Origin: Anaspis maculata
Taxonomy: Eukaryota > Arthropoda > Insecta > Coleoptera > Scraptiidae
DNA length: 64,000 nt
Direction: 5' to 3'
Assembly: GCA_949128115.1 (NCBI GenBank)
Contig: OX421966.1
Location: forward strand, 61,687,416 to 61,751,415
This document shows, one piece after another, positions 23,096 to 33,799 of this stretch. The notes under the pieces are model-generated. The model did not search any database. It was not told the DNA's origin and saw only the letters and a list, made by a program, of their open reading frames with translations. Made by a program: the position numbers and the translations under genes. Each line of letters opens with the position of its first letter. Position 1 is the first letter of the stretch.

Positions 23096-23498
23096 AGCTT
23101 GTTTACGCGAGGCTTAGCAGATATTTTAACAGTGGTTAGTTAGGAGTGTTTACGCGCGCCGACCAAAATGACAGCCGACAGTCCCTTAACCTAGGCCGCT
23201 ATTCTTGAATCGTGTGAGAAAAGTCCCTGGCAGTAAAATACATTCCGCAGTACACTTCTGTAGTGAAAGTTGCCTGAAAACCACGATTTTAGGCAACATT
23301 CGCTACATCAGTGTACTGCGGATGGGCATGAGCGTTTACGTGCGATTGCCAACACTTGTTTGCTTACTAAATGCAATTTAAAATCACATTTAGCTAAGCT
23401 TAACAGCTGTTGCGAAACTTGCGTTTAGAGGTGTTTATGCGGACGATAACATTGATGTTACGGACCTTAACACCAGCTTTAAACCTTGCGTAAACAAG
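23096..23498. mobile_element. 403-bp MITE with 7-bp target duplication
   Basis: The ends are AGCTTGTTTACGCGAGG and, inverted, CTTGTTTACGCAAGG. GCCATAG is repeated at 23089-23095 and 23499-23505. The right arm of the giant palindrome has the empty site (TTGCCATAGCCACTAT in complement), which confirms the insertion. It contains a truncated copy (23194-23322) of the palindromic MITE at 50885-51065. Confidence 0.75.
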
Positions 23499-23689
23499 GC
23501 CATAGCCACTATTCCCCCCCCCCTCACCCATTAACATCACCACCTTCACACCCTTATAACTAAATACAATAGTTTCCCCAGAAAAATTGAAAATTACAAT
23601 TTCATCTGAGAGGTTGTAGTTTTTTAATCTATTTTTCCAGCGTAAGAAGCACAAGCAACTTATAAAAGGAAATGCCAAAAATCAACCCC

Positions 23690-24130
23690 GCACAGCAGCC
23701 GAAATAGTGTTTCACCCCAGCTTGTCTATTCTGCATGCGGGTTAATAACTTTTGAAGAAAAAATACCAGCGCCTCCAGATTTTCACAGAACCTATTTCTC
23801 AGGCTGCAGCACCTTTTGGCATAGGAAAACTACCCCTGAAGCCACCCCTTTGGAGGGGTGTTTTTGAAAAAAATCCCTATCTATCAAGAGGGGGGCTTTT
23901 TTTCATGCGTTCTTCCGCCAAAAAATACACAACCGACTTATCCAAGAAAATGCCAAGAATCAACCCCGCAAGTCTGATGCAGCCGACGCAGCAGCCGAAA
24001 TAGTGTTTCACCCCAGATTGTCTATTCTGCATGCGGGTTAATAACTTTTGAAGAAAAAATACCAGCGCCTCCAGATTTCCACAGAATCTCTTTATCAGGC
24101 TGCAGCACCTTTTGGCATACAAAAACCACT
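23690..24130 (+). repeat. 296-bp repeat units, left arm
   Basis: About one and a half units, with the landmark CTGCATGCGGGTTAATAAC at about 23735 and 24030. They are in opposite orientation to the large array at 28690-31340. Confidence 0.8.
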
Positions 24131-24189
24131 CCTAGAACCACCCCTGGCGAGGGGTGTTCTTAAGAATAATTCATATCTAAGGAGGGAGT

Positions 24190-24880
24190 TGCTTTTTTTC
24201 GAATAACGAAATTGAAAAAAAGTGAAACAGAAATGAGCGACAGGTGGAAGGGAAGGGTTGGACGGTAAGAGTAGGGATAGAAAGGGAATAAGGAAGGTAG
24301 GTGAAAAGATGAAAGAGATAAGAGGGAAAGGAAGGGGTGGAAACGGAGTAGGCAAGGTGTAGGAAGATGAAAAGGGAAAAGAGAATGGAGTGAAAAGAGT
24401 GAAGAGGCAAAAAGAGGGGAGTGTTGGAGGAAGGGGGGAAACGAAGTTGGCAATGTGAAGGAAGAGAAAAAAGGGAACGAAAAGGGGAGAAGGAGAAAGG
24501 GTAGGGAGGCAATAAGGAGGGGGCGGTAGTAGGGGAGGGAAAGGAAAGGTGGGTTGTAGAAAATGGGGGGGAACGGTAATGTGAACGAAGAGTTGAAGGG
24601 GGAAGAAAAGAAAGGGTAGAGAAAGTCAGGGAGGAAACAGGAAGGGAGGGTAATATGGGGGTGGGGAAGGGAAGGTGAGTCGCCTGAAGGTGGGGGGGCA
24701 ACTGGGTTAGGTTACAGGAAGAAGAAAAGGGAAAATGAGATAAAAGTATGAGTAACACTCTGGCATGGAGTAAAGGAGTGTGGTGGTAAATTGATAAAAG
24801 GGTGGGAGGGGCAAGGAGGGGAGATGAAAAGCAAGGAGGGACATAGGGAAGATCATGTAATTCCAGGAAAGCTGAGGAAA
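24190..24880 (+). repeat. Long polypurine-biased tract
   Basis: About 700 bases are made almost only of A and G on this strand, as variable GGAAGG, GAAAAG and GGGAGG blocks without a fixed period. Open frames on the opposite strand here are Ser/Pro/Leu/Phe-rich artefacts of this composition. Confidence 0.75.
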
Positions 24881-24981
24881 AAGGGAATAGCAGATAGATG
24901 TACTTGCTGGGATTGAAATTCTCGTTGCGCGGGTCGGGCGCGTGAATGAGAAAACGAAACCGTGATCATCGTCTTCGATGT

Positions 24982-25106
24982 CGTCGCGGAAATGAGACGT
25001 CAGAATCGTCGCGTAAATAAGATGTCGGAATCGTCGCAGAAATGAAATGTTGAAAATGTTACGTAAATAAGACGTCTGAATCGTCGCGGAAATGAGACGT
25101 AGTGAC
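24982..25106 (+). repeat. 25-bp minisatellite, about five units
   Basis: The unit is close to CGTCGCGGAAATGAGACGTC followed by AGAAT. Variants alternate GGAAATGAGACGTC and GTAAATAAGACGTC. The second and fourth units differ most. Confidence 0.7.
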
Positions 25107-26616
25107 AGATTCGAAAATAAGACGTCCAATCAGACTGGCTTGAAAAAAACTCTCGGTACCTTGTACATCCTCCTTGTTGGAAGGAAAAAATGTTTCTTGG
25201 GTTTTCTGTTCCTCTTGACCATCCGCGTTCAGCCGTATACGTCTTTACGGTCGACGATCTTCTCTATAGCTCATCTCCTGCTTTCTCTTAGCAACACTTA
25301 ATATCCCTATCTCAACCCCAACAACCCCATCTCCAGCAGCAACATCCCCATACTCAGCCCTTCTTTTAATACCCTCCTTCTCTTCGAGCTTTCCCCATCC
25401 TCCCCCTTAATTTTTTGTTTCAATTTTCAATACAGGGTGGACCAACGAAAACTCAACAGAGGGTTTCCAGGGCATTCCACCTCATTTTTTAGAAAAAAGC
25501 TCGGACAGGTCGATTTTCATATATGTAGAGGGGGACATCTAAAGCATAGGTACATTGAGGAATTTCTATCTTTAGCCCCCTCACCCCCACCCACCCAGAC
25601 TCCATAATTTAAAATGACACCACCCACTTTACGATAAATCAAATTGAAGAGAATCAAATTCTCTTGCTGAAAAAACATTTCCATAATTTTCAACCTTAAC
25701 CCTACCGCACAGCATCGAGGGAGAAAAAATTTTGTGCAAAAAGTGCCACTCAAATTCACTCCTTCACTCCCCCACCCCAACTTCTAAATCTAAAATAACA
25801 CTACCTACTTTGTGATACATCAAATTGAAAAGATTCCAATTTGTTGTATTTCTGCGTTGAAGCCATTTTTTTTTTGTTCCACAATATTCAGACTGACTAA
25901 CTGACAGCTGCGTACTTTTTGGCTTGTCTGTCATTCATCACGGTCAACTCAATTTTTGGAAAAAAAACTAAAATATAGCACATTTTGTGAATATTTCCGA
26001 TTATCTCGAAAAAATGGAGTTTGAGGATGGGTTACCCCCAGTAAAAATGTAAGAGGATAAAACAAGCTATCAGATAACATTAAAAAATTAGAGGCATGAC
26101 GTTTGAAAAAAAAAATAGTCATGATAAATACTTTGAAAATTATTAAGTTTGATTTTTTTTGTGAATTGGAATTCTTTGACAATGAGATATTGGTCTTCCA
26201 CTTGAGTATCACCATGTCAACTTTCATCTCTTAGTTTTGGAAAGCAAGGCCGCTACGATTTTTTCAAGAAAACTGTGAAAATGCGATTTCTTTCAATTTT
26301 TAATTTTTTGTTGGTAGCACTGTCCATAGAAGACACACTGTCACACAATTTAAGAACAGAAATACAGGCATAAGACAATTGAGGTCTCCAATTTTCCGTT
26401 GTCTCTCTTTACTGTGACGTCATGCGTATAAGATACGGTTAATCGAGGTCATTGGGCGCTTCCCAATAAGGCGTATAAGGTCACAATTGGACACATATGG
26501 ACACAATTCGACACAGCTAGCGTTCCAATAGCAGTAATAGCACCACTTGTCGACACAATCGAAACATTGGCGAGGCTGAGTTTGGCATTGAGTTGGCAAG
26601 TGCACTTTGACATTGG

Positions 26617-26943
26617 GTGCTTTCCACCTAGACGGTACAAATACCACCAGACGGCACATGTTCCATGGTGGGCGTTTTCCATTTAGCGACACAAGTCGAC
26701 TTGTGTCGACACAAACGCGTTCCATTTGATCTGTGTTCCTTTGTTTCATCGAACAAGCTAACACAAGCTGACACAAACCGACACAAATGTTTTAAATGGA
26801 AAGCGCCCGGTGTGGCACAAAATTTTACGTGATCCAATGAACGGCGCAGAACCGAGTAGAAACACGTAGATGGAAAGCACCGTTTGGAACCCGCACATGC
26901 GTAAATGGCAGGTGCACCGAACTTGAGGCTAGGTGGAAAGCAC
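26617..26943 (-). mobile_element. Middle MITE of the nest (185-bp family, interrupted)
   Basis: It has the same termini and internal sequence as 27818-28002 and the inverted copy 2587-2771. Its 327 bp equal 185 plus a 139-bp insertion plus a 3-bp duplication. Confidence 0.8.
26670..26808. mobile_element. Inner MITE of the nest, GGT duplication
   Basis: GGGCGTTTTCCATTTAG is mirrored by AAATGGAAAGCGCCC. GGT is duplicated at 26667-26669 and 26809-26811. The uninterrupted sister copy reads CCATGGTGTGGCAC, the exact empty site. A 3-bp duplication suggests PIF/Harbinger-type mobilisation. Confidence 0.8.
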
Positions 26944-27817
26944 GCATTGCGTATCAGCCTTGTCGCAGTTATTGGAAAGCGCCCCATGTTTAGGTATGAC
27001 ATTTCGTTTCTGACATAATGGGAAATTTTCGAATCTGACAAGCGCTCTGTCGTGTATTTATTTGATTTCAGCATGGATTTCATGATTTCACTTGTTCTTA
27101 CCCTCGTTCTTACCAATAAGTGTGTTATATATAGTGGAAAACTGAGAAGATACTTACAGAAATGGTTCCCGGCATGCACCGGTTCACGAAAGACCCAAAC
27201 TTGATGGAAGTGTGGCTGCACCAACACCAGCAGAGATCACGCTGCACCAGACACGTGCATCTTACTACGAAAAAACTCTATTACTTCGTCCATTAAAAAC
27301 TCCCTTATGGGCTCTAGTGACTTTCCCCACATGATAATGGGAACAGTATAGCTATCCGATTCAAAATTCCCGCAAAAGTCAGAAACGAAACGTCCAAACG
27401 TCATAAACGTCAAAACGTCAAAGGTGACCTCGAAAAACCATGGTATTTTCTATCTCCTAAAATTGGAAAGGTCAATTGAAGAAGCTGTACACTCTGAACA
27501 GAAAAATGCCAAAAAATATAGGTGTTCCATTAAAAAAATTTGACGTTTCGCTAATTCCGTCAAAATGGGACACCCTGTATAGCTGAAGATAATTTTAGGT
27601 TATGGGTCTTATCAAACCATATAACTTTTCTCCCACATCTTTTTCTCTATCTTGAACGGTAAGTCCGCTATTGGATAATTACGCTAGGATGGACCACCTC
27701 GTATATTGATGAATTTCCACCTCTTACCCCCTTACCGCCACCCACCCGCCCAAACTTCAAAATTTAACAAGACACCACCTACTTTGTGATACATCGAAGT
27801 CAATGGAATTGGATTGG

Positions 27818-28002
27818 GTGCTTTCCACCTAGACGGTACAAATACCACCAGACGGCACATGTTCCATGGTGTGGCACAAAATTTTAGATGATCCAATGAA
27901 CGGCGCAGAACCGAGTAGGAACACGTAGATGAAAAGCACCGTTTGGCACCCGCACATGCGTAAATGGCAGGTGTACCGAACTTGGGGCTAGGTGGAAAGC
28001 GC
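27818..28002 (-). mobile_element. 185-bp MITE, uninterrupted copy
   Basis: GTGCTTTCCACCTAGACGG at the left, TAGGTGGAAAGCGC at the right. It serves as the empty-site reference for the interrupted copy at 26617-26943. Confidence 0.75.
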
Positions 28003-28689
28003 GTATTATCTCTCTGAAAACAATTTTTCAGCCCCTCCCCCATTAAACTGAACATTCGGAGTATTTTAGGAGAAAAAAGCGGGTTTTTCAAAATTTAAAA
28101 ATATTTGATCTAGGAAGAGAATTCAATTTCTTTCAATTTGATGTATCACAAAGTAGGTAGTGCTATTTCGATTTTGAAGTTGGGGTGGGGGAGTGAAGGA
28201 ATTTGGGTGGCACTTCTTACACAAAAATTTTTCACCCTCGATGGTGTGCGGAATGATAACTGTACTGAAGAAAATTTAGAGGTTAGGAATATTGAATTGG
28301 AAACTCAGATAATTTTAGGGTGTGGGTTGAAAATTATGGAAATGTTTCTACAGCAAGAGAATTTGATTCTCTTCAATTTGATTCATCATAAAGTGGGTGG
28401 TGTCATTTTGAATTATGGAGGTGAGTGGGTGGGGGTGAGGGGGCTGGCGAAGATGGGAATTACTCAATGTACCTACTTTTAGATGTCAAGATGTCCCCCT
28501 CTACATAATATAAAAATCGACCTGTCCGAGCGCTTTTTTCAAGAAAATGAGGTGAAATGCCCTGAAAACCCTCTGTTGTGTTTTCGTTGGTCCACCCTGT
28601 ATTAAAAATTTGAACAAAAATTAAGAGGGAGGATGAGGAAAGCTCGGAGAGGGGGAAGGTATTGAAAGAAGGGCTTGCGTCGGCTGCAT

Positions 28690-31340
28690 CGAACTTGCGG
28701 GGTTTATTCTTGACATTTCCTTGGATTAGTCGGTTGTGTATTTTTTTGTGAGAGAATGCACAAAAAAGCACCCTCTCGATAAATATGAATTTTTCTCAAA
28801 AACACCCCTCGCCAGGGGTGATTATAGGTGTAGTTTTTCTATGCCAAAAGGTGCTGCAGCCTGAGAAATAGGTTCTGTGAATATCTGGAGGCGCTGGTAT
28901 TTTTTCTTCAAAAGTTATTAACCCGCATGCAGAATAGACAAGCTGGGGTGAAACACTCTTTCGGCTGCTGCGTCGGCTGCATTAGACTTGCGGGGTTGAT
29001 TTTTGGCATTTTCTTGGATAAGTCGGTTGTGTATTTTTTTGGCAAAAGGACGCATGGAAAAAAGCCACCCTCTTGATAGATAGGGATTTTTTTCAAAAAC
29101 ACCCCTCCAAAGGGGTGGATTTGGGGGTAGTTTTTCTATGCCAAAAGGTGCTGCAGCCTGAGAAATAGGTTCTGTGAAAATCTGGAGGCGCTGGTATTTT
29201 TTCTCCAAAAGTTATTAACCCGCATGCAGAATAGACAAGCTGGGGTGAAACACTATTTCGGCTGCTGCGTCGGCTGCATCAGACTTGCGGGGTTGATTCT
29301 TGACATTTTCTTGGATAAGTCGGTTGAGTATTTTTTGGAGAAAGGACGCATGAAAGAAAGCCACCCTCTTGATAGATAGGGATTTTTTTCAAAAACACCC
29401 CTCCAAGGGGGTGGCTTTAGGGGAAGTTTTTGTAGGCCAAATAGTGCTGCAGCCTGATAAAGAGGTTCTGTGAAAATCTGGAGGCGCTGGAATTTTTCTT
29501 CAAAAGTTATTAACCCGCATGCAGAATAGACAAGCTGGGGTAAAACACTATTTCGGCTGCTGCGTCGGCTGCATCAGACTTGCAGGGTTGATTCTTGGCA
29601 TTTTCTTGGATAATTTGGTTGTGTATTTTTTAGCGAAAGAACGCATGAAAAAAAGCCACCCTCTTGATAGATAGGGATTTTTTTCAAAAACACCCCTCCA
29701 AAGAGGTGACTTTAGGGGTAGTTTTTCTATGCCGAAAGGTGCTGCAGCCTGAGAAATAGGTTCTGTGAAAATCTGGAGGCGCTGGTATTTTTTCTTCAAA
29801 AGTTATTAACCCGCATGCAGAATAGACAAGCTGGGGTGAAACACTATTTCGGCTGCTGCTTCGGCTGCATCAGACTTGCGGGGTTGATTCTTGACATTTT
29901 CTTGGATAATTTGGTTGTGTATTTTTTAGCGAAAGAACGCATGAAAAAAAGCCACCCTCTTGATAGATAGGGATTTTTTTCAAAAACACCCCTCCAAAGA
30001 GGTGACTTTAGGGGTAGTTTTTCTATGCCGAAAGGTGCTGCAGCCTGAGAAATAGGTTCTGTGAAAATCTGGAGGCGCTGGTATTTTTTCTTCAAAAGTT
30101 ATTAACCCGCATGCAGAATAGACAAGCTGGGGTGAAACACTATTTCGGCTGCTGCTTCGGCTGCATCAGACTTGCGGGGTTGATTCTTGACATTTTCTTG
30201 GATAAGTCGGTTGAGTATTTTTTGGAGAAAGGACGCATGAAAGAAAGCCACCCTTTTGATAGATAGGGATTTTTTTCAAAAACACCCCTCCAAAGGGGTG
30301 GCTTTAGGGGTAGTTTTTGTAGGCCAAAATGTGCTGCAGCCTGATAAAGAAGTTCTGTAAAAATCTGGAGGCGCTGGTATTTTTTCTTCAAAAGTTATTA
30401 ACCCGCATGCAGAATAGACAAGCTGGGGTAAAACACTATTTCGGCTGCTGCGTCGGCTGCATCAGACTTGCGGGGTTGATTCTTGGCATTTTCTTGGATA
30501 ATTTGGTTGTGTATTTTTTAGCGAAAGAACGCATGAAAAAAAGCCACCCTCTTGATAGATAGGGATTCTTTTCAAAACACCCCTCCAAAGGGGTGGCTTT
30601 AGGGGTAGTTTTCCTATGCCAAAAGGTGCTGCAGCCTGAGAAATAGGTTCTGTGAAAATCTGGAGGCGATGGTATTTTTTCTCCAAAAGTTATTAACCCG
30701 CATGCAGAATAGACAAGCTGGGGTGAAACACTCTTTCGGCTGCTGCGTCGGCTGCATCAGACTTGCGGGGTTGATTCTTGGCATTTTCTTGGATAAGTCG
30801 GTTGTGTGTTTTTTGGAGAAAGGACACATGAAAAAAGCCACCCTCTTGATAGATAGGGATTTTTTTCAAAAACACCCCTCCAAAGGGGTGGCTTTAGGGG
30901 TAGTTTTTGTAGGCCAAAATGTGCTGCAGCCTGATAAAGAAGTTCTGTAAAAATCTGGAGGCGCTGGTATTTTTTCTTCAAAAGTTATTAACCCGCATGC
31001 AGAATAGACAAGCTGGGGTGAAACACTCTTTCGGCTGCTGCGTCGGCTGCATCAGACTTGCGGGGTTGATTCTTGGCATTTTCTTGGATAATTTGGTTGT
31101 GTATTTTTTAGCGAAAGAACGCATGAAAAAAAGCCACCCTCTTGATAGATAGGGATTTTTTTTCAAAAACACCCCTCCAAAGGGGTGGCTTCAGGGGTAG
31201 TTTTCCTATGCCAAAAGGTGCTGCAGCCTGAGAAATAGGTTCTGTGAAAATATGGAGGCGCTGGTATTTTTTCTTCAAAAGTTATTAACCCGCATGCAGA
31301 ATAGACAAGCTGGGGTGAAACACTATTTCGGCTGCTGTGC
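28690..31340 (-). repeat. 296-bp tandem array, about nine units
   Basis: The landmark ACCCGCATGCAGAATAGACA occurs at about 28921, 29218, 29513, 29809, 30105, 30401, 30696, 30991 and 31287, a period of 295-297. Each unit also contains a small hairpin, ACACCCCTCCAAAGGGGTG. Frames of about 83 residues run through the units but start without ATG and drift with the repeat, so they are not called as genes. Confidence 0.9.
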
Positions 31341-31954
31341 GGGGTTGATTTCTGGCATTTCCTTTTATAAGTTGCTTGTGCTTCTTACGCTGGAAAAATA
31401 GATTAAAAAACTACAACCTCTCAGATGAAATTGTAATTTTCAATTTTTCTGGGGAAACTATTGTATATAGTTATAAAGGGTGTGAAGGTGGTGATGTGAA
31501 TGGGTGAGGGGGGGGAGGCATAGTGGCTATGGCAAGAAGGCGAATTGATAAAGGGGGGTGTTATAAAAGTTGGGCGAGACGGGCAGTGGTCAGTGGGTGA
31601 GGGGGTGGTGGTGGTAATCCATGTGAGGGGGGAGTGGGGGCAGGGGGGCGGTGGCGGTGGTTCCACGATGAGGGGTTGAGTGCAGCAAGGGGGGGGGGGT
31701 CAATGGCTGGAGTGATCGTAGAAATTACATGAATTTCCATCATTGAACCAGTAGTCCCAAATATAGCCCTGTTGGTGTATTGTTGGTTGCCTATACCCCT
31801 TCAATTTCGAGTAAACTACCCTTATGTTAGAGGTAGGGGGCTGATTTTTTGTGGATAGACTCTGCAGGTCTTGCAGCACACGTGTGCAAAAAATCAGCCC
31901 CGTCGGAGGGGCCCTTGTGCTTCGCATGCAATTTGCATGCCGCATGCGTTTTAG

Positions 31955-32924
31955 TGACACCCATGCGGACGTCCCGGGTGTCAATAATATAATGTGAGGG
32001 CTGAAACGACCGGCACGTTGGAAAATACCTCTTGGATTTGATGGATTTCTTGTCTAGGACGTCGTCCTTAGCTGGCGGATGTCCTTCGAAGCAGCATCCT
32101 CCCCGAAAATGGCATAAAAATAAAAGCTTTTGCCACCCACAAGGTGCTGTGTGCTTGTCGATGAAGGTAAAAGGAACCCAAGGTGTGAGGTTATGTTTTA
32201 ATCTTGTTTTGCTTTCAGTTTTTGGGCAAAATTTCTGGGTCCAGAGAGCGTTGTAGCCCGTATCCTGTTCCCAAGTGGCTCCCCGAAATTTCCCCTGTTT
32301 CCTTCTGGTTTCCCCCCTTCGTCCTCATCAGAATGAAAAACGTCCTTCCCTTAATCGGCTGATATATTTCGCCCCAATTTATTAGGGCTTCTTTAGAGCA
32401 TCTACATGGTACGTACAGGGATGTTACTACAATGTTACAATACAAAAATGTGAACTATAATAATAAACTTTTTAATTTAAAACGGCTTCTCTTTCTCGAA
32501 TGAATTTTTCAAGAGGGTGTAGAGGTGTATCCGCACATTTCTCAACACAATTTCGAATTTTGGGGGGATCACTAGCACTCGCTTCCATTTCAAAATCCTC
32601 TTGATTACATTTCCGAGTGCCAGTGACAATTTCTTTACTGTGGCTGTGTAGTCATCTCAGGAAATTACTGGAAAGCGATGTTCCGGAGTTTGGAAAAACT
32701 TCAGAACTTTTTTCAACTTTTGTTCAGTTTAATACAAAAGTATGCCCCACTTGTCATTTGGAAAAAAAACTCTGACAGCTACGACATTTTCTGGAAAACT
32801 GTCAAAATTCGACGTTTTTGAAAACGAAAAGTGGATTATCGTTTTTTTTTTAACTAAACCAAGCACGACGAATACTAATCTGGAATTAATTTTCATCGTT
32901 TTAATTTTTTTTAATTTAGTCGGC
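31955..32924. other. Region without recognised gene
   Basis: There are no convincing coding motifs. The piece at about 32740-32880 resembles the B intron repeat (TATGCCCCACTTGTCATTTGG, then GACAGCTACGACATTTTCTGG). The same is seen at 48180-48320, so the B intron sequence may once have continued here. Confidence 0.4.
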
Positions 32925-33600
32925 GTCATCCTGAATAGCATCGGAGAAAAAAAAATTTGGTGGGAAAAGCGCTACCCAAATTCACCCCTTTGCTCTCCCC
33001 CACCTCAACTCCCAAATTTAACAAAACACCACCTACTTTGTGATACATTAAATTGAAGGGAATTGAATTCTCTTTCTGGAAAGAATTTTTTCGAAATTTT
33101 CTACCCCTCCCCCAATAAATTGGCCATTTGGAGTATTCTAGAGGGGAAATGGGGGGCTTTAAAAATTGTGAAAAAATCTTTTTTAGGAAGAGAATTCAAT
33201 TTCCTTCAATTTGATGTTTTACAAAGTGGGTATTGACATTTTAGATTTTTAAGGTCAGGTGGGGGGAGCGAAGGGGTGAATTTGGGTGGCACTTTTTTTT
33301 ATAGAAAATTTTCTCTTTCTATACTGTGCAGGATGACGTTGACTGTATTGAAGGGAAATGGAGGTCAAGAATATTAATTTGACACTCAGAGAATTTTAGG
33401 AAAAACGGGGGGTGGAGTTGAAAAATTTCAAAATATTTTTTTCTGGAAGAGAATTAAATTATCTTTAATTTGATGTATCGCAAGGTAGGTGGTGTCATTT
33501 GAAATTTCAAAGTTGGGGTGAGTGGGGGCGAGGGGGCTCAAGATATAAATTCTCCAATGTATTTTTCAGATGTCCCCCTCGATATAAAAATCGACCTGTT
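32925..33600. mobile_element. Degraded CAGGGTGG-family arms
   Basis: It resembles the interior of the 2955-5244 element: GTCATCCTGAATAGCATC, paired AATTGAATTC/GAATTCAATT borders, and the end GATGTCCCCCTCGATATAAA followed by AATCGACCTG. Terminal CAGGGTGG ends are missing. Confidence 0.55.
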
Positions 33601-33799
33601 TTTGCTCAAAGACATTTGCACTAGGAATCGGGAGATATTGCAGGTGGATAGTTTTCAAATGATCACCCGGTATATTAAGTATATAAGTTATGTCTTATAA
33701 TTATTATAACTTATAAGTAATTCATGTCTTTTATATACCTACCTAACATAATTTATACAGTCATGTATCAATTTTTTCAAGCATAATGAATATAATATA

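Larger units (their letters stand above)
26454..26984. mobile_element. Outer MITE of a three-level nest, GGGCGCTT termini
   Basis: It begins GGGCGCTTCCCAATAAGG and ends TTATTGGAAAGCGCCC. It contains ACACAATTGGACAC-type repeats and the middle MITE. Confidence 0.6.
25433..28599. mobile_element. TA-flanked CAGGGTGG foldback at the centre of the giant palindrome
   Basis: CAGGGTGGACCAACGAAAAC at the left is mirrored by GTTTTCGTTGGTCCACCCTG at the right, with TA on each side. The arms share ATTCCACCTCATTTT, AGCTCGGACAGGTCGATTTT and the pyrimidine-rich tracts. The interior contains a nest of smaller MITEs (26454-26984) and another at 27818-28002. The flanks outside the TA are themselves mirror images belonging to the 21882-31954 palindrome. 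Confidence 0.8.
21882..31954. mobile_element. Giant imperfect palindrome of about 10 kb
   Basis: The left end CTAAAACGCATGCGGCATGC is mirrored at 31935-31954. The arms keep matching through GGGCCCCTCCGACGGGGCTG, the GGACTACTGGTTCAATGATG segment, the 296-bp repeat units, and on to the inner flank near 25350-25430 against 28601-28690. The centre holds the TA-flanked element 25433-28599. The left arm carries extra insertions at about 22290-23080 and 23096-23498. The right arm has an expanded repeat array. Long arms with internal tandem repeats recall Foldback or Galileo-type elements. No transposase is visible. Confidence 0.75.

Noticed and set aside
24160..24758. Minus-strand frames rich in Ser, Pro, Leu and Phe, up to 193 codons
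   Set aside because: A by-product of the polypurine tract, where stop codons are rare on the complementary strand.
28690..31340. Repeated open frames of about 83 residues in the 296-bp array
   Set aside because: They begin without ATG, are carried by a tandem repeat, and vary as the repeat varies. No sign of protein selection is visible.
28690..31340. CRISPR array
   Set aside because: The repeated units are 296 bp with no short repeat/spacer alternation, and the genome is eukaryotic.
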